Below are positions 22,774-34,800 of a stretch of 64,000 bases of DNA, in pieces. Within the stretch, counting starts at the first letter, position 1. Every line of letters begins with the position of its first letter. A program made the translations under genes and the position numbers. This DNA is from Aphidius gifuensis. Lineage: Eukaryota; Arthropoda; Insecta; Hymenoptera; Braconidae. Under the pieces are notes generated by a model. It was not told where the DNA came from. It saw nothing but the letters and a program-made list of their open reading frames with translations, and searched no databases. The stretch is taken from positions 11,164,177-11,228,176 of the forward strand of contig NC_057791.1 of NCBI RefSeq assembly GCF_014905175.1, read 5' to 3'.

Positions 22774-22839
22774 ATGGTGTTGTCACGATGTTATGGAGTT
22801 ATTAAGTATACTATAGTGTTTGTTAATTTAATTTTTTGG
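22774..22839 (+). CDS. Tetraspanin coding exon 1
   Basis: ATG followed by 21 codons (MVLSRCYGVIKYTIVFVNLI plus FW) and a textbook donor GTAAGT at 22,840. The cytoplasmic Cys before a basic residue and a hydrophobic run are the usual tetraspanin start, with the Cys a likely palmitoylation site. It is too short to show up as an ORF; it was found by looking for the missing first half of TM1. The join to exon 2 keeps frame and completes TM1. Confidence 0.88.
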
Positions 22840-25800
22840 GTAAGTTTATAATAACATTATTGTTTCTAAAGGATTACCTCGGTCCTTCATTGAATATGAG
22901 AATTCTATGAATTTCTCCAGGAGATTCTTCAAATACTGATACATTTTTTTCAATTTTTTGGTAATTGTCGGAAGCTCATTATTTTTATATTAGTTATTGA
23001 AATTGACAACTTTTAACATTGTCTCTCATGAGGATTACGATTTTCGTGTGTGGACTCCTCAAATGACAATGTTAAGAAACAACAATATGACAACGCGATT
23101 AAAAACTTGAAAAATAATGAAATGGAACAAAATAGTTCATAGAAAAAAAAGTTCGGAGGGTTGAAGCTTTGTTTTTTTTGGATTAACGAGACTGAACACC
23201 CGCTTATAAGCAATCGTGTTTACAGTTGAGCTTGCCAATGTTAATTTCGGGGTTAAGACTAACGAAGGCAAGATTCCGATATCCCGGACATGTTTTTTTT
23301 TCGGTTTCTTATAAGAAGTTTTCTCAGGATTACGAGAAAAATACGGTAAAAATTCCTATGAGTGCGCAAAGTGGTTAAAAATGGAGTTGAAATATCGAAA
23401 AAACGGCTACTCATGAGTAATGTATCGTTTAGTTATTATCATAACGATTAATTCTAAAATTGAATAATAACAATCAAAAAAGATCTTCATGGAAAAAAAA
23501 AATGGCTTTAACTAAATTTCGATATTTGGAATATTTTTCGAGTTATAATATTTTCTGAAATTTCAATATATCGATTTTTTTTTTCTTAATTTATCAATGG
23601 CAATCGATAAAACTCATCAAGTAGAAAATAAAAATCAAGTAAAATTTTTAGATCTCTCAACTAGTTTTCGAGTTATCAATATTTTTCTGATATTGGTGGT
23701 GAATTTTTTACTAAAAAATATAGCTAAGTAAAAAAAATTTTGTGAGCCAACTAGACTCGCGGGTTTACTATGTGTAAAAATCTCCGGCGTGTTGTTGTAA
23801 TTGTACGAAATAACAATAAGTACACATTTGAACAAATTTTTTTCATTCATTTATGAGAATATTGTTTGTTTTTATTTTTATTTTTTTCTATTTTCATACA
23901 ATTATTGTTGTTCAGTAATTTTCAATAATCTACGATTTTAAAATTTCAATATATCGATTTTTTTTTCCTAATTTTATAATAACGATTGATAAAACTCATC
24001 AAGTAGAAAAAAAAGTTCAAATAAAATTTTTTATTATATATTCCGAATATTTTTCGAGTTATCGATACTTTTCTGGTATTGGTGGTGATTTATTTCGTAA
24101 TTGATAATATAATAGAGCTAAGTAAAATATTTTGGCTGGTAAAAATATGTAGGTATTGTTTGTTTGGCTATAATTGAGACTAAGTAAGAAATATAGCTAA
24201 AGGAAAATTTAGCTAAAGAAAAGATAGCACTGAGGGAAAAATTAAGCCGGTAAAGTTATGAAGATATTGTGTGTTTGGCTATAATTAAGACTAAGTAAAA
24301 GATCAAGCGACTAAGTAAGAAATGTAGCTAAGTAAAAAATCTAACTAAGGAAAAGATGTAGCTGAGTGGAAAATTAAGCTGATAAAAATATATTTGGCTA
24401 TAACGGAGACTAAGTTAAAAGTCTAGCGGCTATGTCAAAAATCTAGTGGCTCAGTTAAAAATCTAGCGGTTTTAAAAAAAAAAAAAAATTTAATATATAT
24501 ATATCGAAATTTTTATTTTAACTTTCTTTTTTACTCGAAGAGTTTTATCGACTGCCATTATTATATTTGCAAAAAAAATATATATATTGAAATTCATAAA
24601 TTATTATCTAAATTTTCATCGAAACATTTTTTGCTCCTTGACGAGCTTTATTGATTGATATTAATAAATTTCAGAATTAATCGTTATTTTAATAACTATA
24701 CGACATGTAACCGATAAATAGCCGTTTTTTCCATACTTCAACTCCGTTTTTAACCACTTTGCGCATGTACAAGAATTTTTTCCGTATTTTTCCCGTAATC
24801 GTGAGAAAATTTTCTATAAAAACCGAATAAAAAAACATGTTGTCTGTGTTATGATAAAATCCTCTGGAAGTGTTGATCTAATAGATTTGTATTTGTTTTA
24901 TTAATATTTTTTTATTTTCATTTATATCAATACGTCTTCACTTTTATATGCCGTGTAACATACATTACAGTAACTCGATAGTTGAGTTCCCAAACTATAT
25001 TTTACAAACATTATTTTGTATTTAGTATGTTAAACGAACTTGAATAATTTAAAATCAATAAATATCGACAGATGAAATATAATATATATGGTTGAATCCT
25101 AATAATATCGATATTGAAACTTTGAATATCACTGTGTTTTTTCATACGTCATATATTATGCTTATTAAAAAAGGTACTTTTTAGTATTTAAACGAAAAAT
25201 TATTTTTAAACTAAAAAGTACCTTTTTTAAAACACTATGATAAACTTAATAATTATAAGAATATATATTTATTAAGTATATCATTTTTCCTTTACTTTCC
25301 TAATATAAAAAGGACAAACATCATCGGTCTTCCGAACATTTGATTGGTCATTGTTTTTTTCTCACTTACTCTCATACAAATTTCTTTGTTTGCCTTTTTC
25401 TATTATTTTTTTATTTATTTCGTTAGCAACGAAAAAACAACAAAAAAAAGCGAGTAAACAAAATTTTTTTTGATATTTTTTTTTTTTAAATTGACATATT
25501 AAGCTAGCACATTTTTAAAAATAATTATTAGATCTTGATGCAATTGGGCTTAAAATTTTGTGCGAATTATGTGTTTTTTATGTGTGAAGAAATAAATTTG
25601 AAAGAAAATTTTTTTTTTATTTTTTACATTTTTTTAAAAAATTCAAATATTAAGCTAGCACAATTTTCTCAATAATCATCGGATCTCGAAGCAATTGGGC
25701 TTAAAATTTTGTGCGAATTATGTGTTTTTTAGGTGTGAAGAAATATTTCAAAAACAAAATTTTTTTAAATATTTTTTATATTTTTTTTTAAAATTGACAT

Positions 25801-28800
25801 ATTAAGGTAGCACAACTTTTTCAATAATCATCGGATCTTGATGCAATTGGGCTTAAAATTTTGTGCGAATTATGTGTTTTTTATGTGTGAAAAAATAAAT
25901 TTGAAAGAAAATTTTTTTTTTATTTTTTACATTTTTTTAAAAAATTCAAATATTAAGCTAGCACAACTTTTTCAATAATCATCGGATCTCGATGCAATTG
26001 GGCTTAAAATTTTGTGCGAATGATGTGTTTTTTATGTGTGAAGAAATAAATTTGAAAAAAATTTTTTTTTTTATTTTTTACATTTTTTTAAAAAATTCAA
26101 ATATTAAGCTAGCACAATTTTCTCAATAATCATCGGATCTCGAAGCAATTGGGCTTAAAATTTTGTGCGAATTATGTGTTTTTTAGGTGTGAAGAAATAT
26201 TTCAAAAACAAAATTTTTTTAAATATTTTTTATATTTTTTTTTAAAATTGACATATTAAGGTAGCACAACTTTTTCAATAATCATCGGATCTTGATGCAA
26301 TTGTGCTTAAAATTTTGTGCGAATTATGTGTTTTTTATGTGTGAAGAAATATTTCAGAAACAAAATTTTTTTAAATATTTTTTATATTTTTTTTAAAAAT
26401 TGACATATTAAGGTAGCACAACTTTTTCAGTAAACATTCAATCTTGATGTTATTAGACTAAAAATTACGTGTGAATTATGTGTGATTTATGTGTAAATAA
26501 ATAAATTAAAAAAATTTTTCGTCAATTTATTCATTCTTTTTTTTTTTTTTATGATAATACTTGTGATTAAAAAAGTATAAATAAATTATATTGTAAAATT
26601 ATTGTACAATTACAATAATAATTTCCTTTTTCAAACTAACACATCAATGTCTATTTCTCTTTTTTCAAAACATAAAATTAGTCGATATTATAAATAAATT
26701 ATTATTGTATAATCATTCAATATTTTGTTTTAAGTTTAGGAAATATTATTTTATATGGACAATAGTAATAGGTATATTAATCTTGTAAATAAAAATACTT
26801 GCATATGCATGTATATGGGGCATTCTTAGTCAAATCACGGGGTCATCTGCCTGACCCCCTGCTATTTTGATAAGATGAGCTATTTTTGGTTGATTTTCGG
26901 CTGAAATTAAGTCTCTAATTTTTTTGAATTTTTTCATCAATTTTTCTAGACTCCATTATCTTAAATATCACTAATTATGGAATTTCTCAAAAGGGACCCT
27001 TTTTTTTTCTTGAATTTTTTTTTACAAAATAAGGTACACAATACACGCATTTTAACAATACATCGCAAAAATCCGGCCCAGAAATATAAATATTTTATTT
27101 TGATTTTTGAAAATTTTATTTACAGCAAAATCGATTTCTAAAAAAGCAGAAACTAAAAATTCACCGAGCAAAAATCTAGTTTCATTTGAATTTTTTGAAA
27201 TCGAAAACTTATAAAATATCCATTTTGAAAAAAAAAAATTTTTTTTCTGAAAACAAAAATGTTTTTCTCTGAAAACAAAAATTTTGTTTGCTGTAAATAA
27301 AATTTTCAAAAATCAAAATAAAATATTTATATTTCTGGGCCCAGATTTTTGCGATGCTCAAAATGCGTATATTGTGTACCTTGTAAACAAAAAGCCAAAA
27401 TTCCATAATATGATATTTAAGATAATGGAGTAGAAAAATTGATGAAAACAAAAAAAAAACCAGCCGAAAATCAACTCTTCATTTCATCGCGAGGTCAACA
27501 GGCAGATTTGTATTAACTTAAATACCCCACAATATGAACTTTACTTCGCCTAACAAATGCTAGCATAACCAATAAATACAAATAAAAAAAGATCTGGTAA
27601 CGTTTGTTGGGGCGTGTGGCCCGCGTTACCGTTGAAAATTGAAAATTTTCAATACTCCGGCTAGGGCCGTGTTAAATTCTATCTCTTGAATGTTTTTTTA
27701 AAAAAACAATACAATAATAGTACATTTTTTTTTATTTTTCTGAAAATCGATTTTTTTTTTCGTTCAAGTTAACGCAAGCTATAACTTCTATTAGAATCAA
27801 AGGAATGACTTCATATTATAGGCTTAAAAAACGTGGTTTTTAAAACTCTATCGCCCCTCAAGGAGTTTATCTTGATTCCAATAGTCAATTTTTTTCTATT
27901 TTTGAAACAAAAGAGACAAAAATATTTCAAAAATTCTATTTTTTACTATTTTATGAAAACTTCAATTTTTTTTGAAAGTTTCGACTAAAAGTTGTAGGAT
28001 TTTACCACACATGCTTTTTAAGTCTTATACAAAGTATCTAGGATGATTTTCTCGAAAGTTTTTTTTCGAAAGAGCGTTTTTCAAAAATTACTCGAAAACT
28101 AGGAAAGCAATAACTTTTGATAAAATTGTAGTAAAGACTTCGTATTAGGCTCAAACAACGCGTCTCCAGAAACTCCATCGCCCCTTATGAGAAAGAGCAT
28201 TATCTGTTCAGTCACTTTTTTTTTTCTTTCTAAAAAAAATTGTACCGCAGAGAAATTATCTCCGCGTGTCTTTTACGCGGAGAAATTTTTTACGAATTTT
28301 TTCCGAATCGACTTGGGTAGAGAAACGTTCGGAAATATTTTTTCGCGATAACAATACGCGGAGAAACGCGTGAAAGAAAAAATTTTACTGCAAAGAAATT
28401 CTTCCGAAATCAACGACGAGAGGAAATTTTTACACTTATTTCCCCACATTCATCAATTTGATGAAACGATCACGGGAGTTTTGTAGACAAAGTACCTCGG
28501 GTATATCAACTTTTTTGAAAAAAAGTGTCTTCGAATATTCATTTTTTTCAAAAAAAATAAACATCATTATGCTTTGCGTTATGTAACAATTAATAATTAG
28601 TCATTTTTTTTTGGAAAAATTGAAAATTGAAAAAGTTGGAAAAAAATTGAACTAATGGTGGAGAAAGTTGGAAAAAGGGTGGGAAGATTTGTCCGCCATT
28701 TTTCCAACCGTGTGAAGAAATAATTTTACAGCGGAGAAATTCTTCCGAAATAAACGACGAGGAGAAAATTTCTCTACTCATTTCTCCGCATGGGTCGATT

Positions 28801-31800
28801 TGGGCGAAATTCGGGGTAATCGCAGAGAAATTCAGAGTAACCGCCGAGAAACTCGGAGTAATCACGGAAAAATTCGGACGAATTCGGAGAAATATTTTCA
28901 CCAGGGTAAATTCTATGTTTTTTTCTTTTACTCCATTCTCAACCCGCGCCTAAAGATGTTTACACATCAAAAACTAGCTGAGAAAAAATCTAGCTAAGTA
29001 AAATATTTAGCTGAGTAAAATATCAATCTGGTAAAAATATGTAGGTATTGTGTGTTTGGCTACGATTGATACTAAGTAAAAAATATAGCTATAAGTAAAA
29101 GATTTAGCTAAGTGAATAACAAAGCTAAGTTAAAAATATAGCTAAGTAAAAAATTAAGCTGGTAAAATTAAATATTGTGTATTTGGCTATGATTGAGACT
29201 CAGTTAAAAATATAGCTAAGTAAAAAAACTAGCTAAGTGAAAAATATAGCTAAGTAAAGTATATAGCTAAGTAAAGAATATAGCTAAGCAAAAAATCTAG
29301 ACGAAGAAAAGTTGGAGCTAAGTAAAAAATATAGCTAAGTAACAAAACTATCGACTAAGTAAGTATACATATTTGTGCTTAAAAATACGTGATAATCAAT
29401 AATTAACGGTTTTTTTTTATAAAAAATGAAAATTTGGACTTTTCTTCAAAAAAAGAAAAATCGTATACATTTTCAGAAAAATATCGATAATTCGGAAACT
29501 ATTCGGGATATAGAAATAGAGTTACTCAGGGTGGTCCTTGGGGATGGAAAATCCGGGAAAAAATAAAAAATCTACAGTTTTCCAGAACCACATAATTTTT
29601 TTCGGCTACATTAATTCTTTAGCTATATCTTTTCTCTAGCTACTGCTTTCTCTTGGTATTTATTTTATTTATTTAACAAATAAAATTACTGCAATTTATT
29701 TTAATAAATTAAAATACCAAAGAAAATTAGTAGCTAAGGGAAAGATGAAGGTTAGGGATCAATGTATCCAAAAAAAAAAAGGTGAGGATTAAAAGTTAGC
29801 ATTTTTTTAAATGTTCAATTGAACATTTCTTTCAATGTTAAATCTAAATAGTATATTGTTTTACGAGGGCGCAATGTTGGTGTTTCTGGCACGATAGTGC
29901 ATAATTAAGCCAGAAACAACAACATTGGCCCGAGTGAAACATACTATTTTTTACTATTAGTACTCGCGAGTTACGCTAATAAAAAAAGAGGGGCTTGGGG
30001 TGCTTGCCCCCCAACTGAAAAAACAAGAAAATTTTAAATGTGAAGCAATAACAATTAAATCTAATTTTTTATTTTTTTCAAATTAAAAATTTATTTAAAA
30101 ATTAATTGAAAAATAAATAATTTTTATTCATTAGTTTTAATAGTTTTCACATAAAAAAGACAAATCAACTTTAAATAATTTCAATTTTAAAAATATTGTT
30201 TTAATTGTTCAACTATTACTTTTTTTTATAACAAATTTTTAACACTGATAAATAAAAAAAAATTTAAACAATCAGCTGTTGTACTGATTTAATGCGTAGA
30301 TGTTTAAACATGCATACACATACATATACACAAAAATCATACGGCGCATGCTCGATGACAGCTCCACGGTTTAGTGTTTACGCATACAACGATATTTGGT
30401 GTGTATGCAACACACCAAATATCGTTGTATGCGTTATTTTTTCTTGGAAGGGGTAAGCTTGCTAAGTTGCTCTCACAGCAGTACAGCGCTTCGCAGTCTA
30501 CTCTACTGCTACGGTAGCAGGAACGTACCGTGCTTGCAGCGGTAACTTTTTTTCAGTGCTCCCTTTTCTCAATAACAATTGCGAGTATTCGCGCTGTCGT
30601 TTTGGTTTGAGCGCTTGTCAAAAACGTTATTGAAGGCGTGCAATTGTTTGTAGTAAAATCAATATCTTTTTTATTATAAGTTGGAATTTCGGAGTATCTC
30701 GCTTTTTTATTATTACGAGATCACTTGGCGCGCGTTGCGCGCCTGTTTCTTCAATAACAATGGAAAAATAGTTTTTCGAAAATAATTATCACAATCATAC
30801 TCTTTCCATATGTATTACTTGCCCCATACATATTGGTTACCCCATACGTATGACTTGCCTGATACGTATTGCTTACCTCATACGTATGGCTTGCCTCATA
30901 CGTATTGCTTACCCCATACGTATTACTTACGCCATACTTATCACTTGCCTCATACGTATTGCTTACCCCATACGTATTGCTTACTTCATACGTATTCGTT
31001 ACCCCATACGTATTACTTGCCTCATACGTATTGCTTACCGCATACGTATTACTTGCTTTTTACGTATTGCTTACCTCATACGTATTGCTTACCCCATACG
31101 TATTATATATATACCTATATTAATTATCAGAAAAAAAAAATTAATTATAAATTATAACATACAGTACACTCTCTCTATAAGAAATTTTTTATAAGCCAGT
31201 CTCGGCAAAATTCATAAAACTCGCACCCCCACCATGCTACTCACTTCCGAGAATAAAAATTTAGTTTCGTTCTCCATTTATAAGCCAGTCTTAGCAAAGC
31301 CTTTTTTGAACCTAAAAAATCAATAATTATGTACTTAAATGAACATTTTACTAAAAATTTTTTTATAATAATTTTTTTTTTATAATAATTATTTTTAATT
31401 AATTTTTTTTAATTAATTATTTTTTTATAATAATTAAATGAACATTTTACTAAAAATTTTTTTATAATAATTATAATAATTATAAATATTATTATTATTA
31501 TAATTATTAATAATTTTGTTTTGTTTTTATTCATTTATTATATTTTAATAAATTTTTAGAGTTTCAATCAGTCACAAATTTCAATAAAACACAGTGGCTT
31601 ATAAATAGAGGAGAGAATTAATTTGACGTTATACGAACTAAGGAGAAATGAGCCGGAGAGTGGGAGTATAGGTTTACCGAAAAATTTCCTCTCCTCTTAC
31701 CCATTGACTATCTTATAAAAAGAGTGTACTGTAAATACTTATTTTAATTCAAGCAGAAATCTGTCAAATACTAAAATAACGAATCTTGATTTCAAAATAT

Positions 31801-34800
31801 ATAAATGATGTAATTTATTGATTTCCCTGACGACGAAAAAAAAATTTGTGTAAGAGTGACTGAGAAAGAAAATTTGTTTATTTATATTTCATTAACAACA
31901 GACGAAGAAAAAATGACAAATGACATGAGAGTGACAGAGAAAACAAAATAACCAATCAAATATTCGGAAGATCGATGACAACTGTTCTTTTTATATAAGG
32001 AGAAGATTGTTGAGGTACAAATTCCGTTCTTATCGGTACAAATTAGCTTACGTCCTGCTTTTTAAAACAAAAAAAAAAATAATTTAAAAATATTGATTCT
32101 TGGGGGCACCATGCAATTGTTAATAAAAATATTTAATTATTAATTTGCATGGTGTCACCAAAATCAATATTTTTAAATTATTTTTTTTATTTTGAAGAGC
32201 AGAACGTATACGGTACAATTATAAGCTAATTTGTACTGATCATAACAAAATTTCGGTTTATAAGAAGGGAATTTGTACCCCAATATCAATAATAAAGTAC
32301 TGTAAATTGATATTTCGGAGTAGCTTGGTTTTTATTATTATTATTGAGGTACAAATTTTTTGATGATCAGTACAAATTAGCCTACGTTTTGCTCTTTAAA
32401 ATGAAAAAAAAAAAAGATCTGGTAACGTATGTTGGGGCGTGTGGCCCGCGTTACCGTTGAAAATTCAAAATTTTCAATACTCCGGCTAGGGCCGTGTTAA
32501 ATTTTATCTGTTAAATGATTTTTGAAAGTAACAATACAATAATAGTACATTTTTTTTTAATTTTCTCAAAATCAATTTTTTTTTTTTTTTTTTCGCTCAA
32601 ATTACGTAGAGTTAAGGCAAGCTATAACTTTTGTTAGAATCAACGGAATGACTTCAAATTAGGCTCAAAAAACGTGGTTTTCAAAACTCTATCGCCCCTC
32701 AAGAAGTTTATCCTGATTCCAATAAACAATTTTTTTCTATTTTTGAAAAAAAAATTACGAAAATATTTCAAAAATTCTATTTTTTACAATTTTATAAAAA
32801 CTATTATTTTTTTTGAAAAAAGTTTTGAGTAAAAGTTGTAGGATTTCACCACACATGCTTTTTAAATCTTATACAAAGTATCTAGGACGATTTTGTCGAA
32901 AGTTAGAGCGTCTTTCAGAAATTACTCGAAAACTAGAAAAGCAATAACTTTTGATAAAATTGTAGTAGAGACTTCGTATTAGGCTCAAACAACGCGTCTT
33001 CTGAAACTCCATCGCCCTTCATGAAAAAAAGCATTATCTGTTCAGTCACTTTTTTTTTTTTTTCTAAAAACTAAATTTTTTTTAAAAAAAAAAACGGTTT
33101 TTTTTCAATTTTTATGAAAAATATAATTCATAGATCAAAGTTTTCTCGGAGAGGCGATAGATTTTTCGAATACGCATGTTTTAAGCCTAATATGAAGTCC
33201 CTAACACCATTTCATCACGAGTTATGGTTTGCCTAAAAAATGAAAACGGCACAAGCTATAACTCAAAATAGAGTAGTCGCAGAGGTTTCATATTAGGTTT
33301 GAAATAATCCTTTTTCAAAATTCTATAACTTTTTCGAATGAATTTTTATCGTACGAATAGTATTTTTCGTGCAAAAAAAAAAAAAAAAAAATGGCCGAAT
33401 AGATAATGTTTTTTATTATTAGGGGCGATAGAATTTCCAAATCCGCGTCTTTTGAGCCAAATCCGAAGTCTTTACGACAATTAGTTTAGAAGTTATGAAC
33501 GTTTTTTTTTTTGGGGGATAAATCCAATACTGCGGCTGAGCCTTTCGGCTCCTAGCCTCCGTAAAAAAATTTCAAAAATTTGATTTTTGAAGGCACCATG
33601 CATTTGTTAATAAAAATGTTTAATTAACAATTGCATGGTGCCTTTAAATAGTTATCCGCAAGTTATCCCGAGCGTCAAATAACTATTTTGTGTGAATTCA
33701 CCTTAATTTATGGCTTTATTTGGATCTTTCACAATGATTTTCATGAAACGATTATATAGCTTTCGATCGTTTTCATGTTATCCTATTACTCGGGATAATT
33801 ATGTCAAGAATAGCTTGAAAAATACATAGGATAACGCAATATCTAATCAAATAAATAATAATATGTGATCAAAAATTTTATGTGTTTTTACCAATTATCA
33901 TGTTTTATTATTATGTACTATTTCTGTCTGCTATTAAACTGTTAATAATGAGCTAACGAGTAAATTCCATTTGATCCAGGCAAGTTCTGTTTTAAATGGG
34001 CATTTTAAAAAATTTTACCCGATTTTGACGAAAAAATAATTTTAAGGGTATTTTGACCTCCCGATTTCAATAAAATATTTAAAAAATTCTATCCCTTCGG
34101 GGAAAGGTCGAAAAAAATTAATTAAAATTAAAATAATCAATTTCGCGATTCCTGTTAGAATTAGAAAAAAAAATTCAAGTAAAAGTTGCAGAGAATAATT
34201 TTTTAGGGGGCGTAGGTTTTATAAGTTTTTTTTTTTTAACCATCCGTTTTCGCGTAATTAATTTTTAAAGTTTTATATTTTTTGATTAACCCGTTACCCC
34301 TCATGAACCCCCACTCAAAACTCTCCTGCGCGACCGTGATAGATATTTAAAAAAGAGAGATAGTTTTATTTTAACCCGACGCTACTCGACTGTACCCGAC
34401 TCGACGCATACACATACACCTGCTGTTGTATATACACGCACCGTGAAAGTATTAGTGACATAAACTTTTTAAACTTTCGATTTCTATCAATTCTCTCAAT
34501 TCTTGCGTCGCCGGCTCGGAAACAAAAGCAAGTGTTAATAAAAAAAGAATCTTAACAAATAGCCCCACCATTCAAAAATGCATCGATTTTAAATTTTTTT
34601 CTACTCCCCCCTAAAAAATTATTCTCTACAACTTTTACTTGAAATTTTTTTTTCTAATTCTAACACGAATCGCGAAATTGATTATTTTAATTTTAATTAA
34701 TTTTTTTAAGGTTGAATGTAAATCGCATCGGTGGACGAAGTTTGGGCCCGAGAGGGTGTGCATCTACATATGGTTATAAAAAATATTTTCAGTGCCCCTC

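Noticed and set aside
27052..27451. Two overlapping - strand ORFs rich in Phe and Lys
   Set aside because: They lie in the inverted arms of a palindromic element and are AT-driven low complexity.
30806..31105. CRISPR-like array
   Set aside because: Units are directly adjacent with no spacers and the genome is animal.
30810..31194. Three long overlapping + strand reading frames
   Set aside because: They are the 18-bp minisatellite read in three frames; no start context, domain or splice structure.
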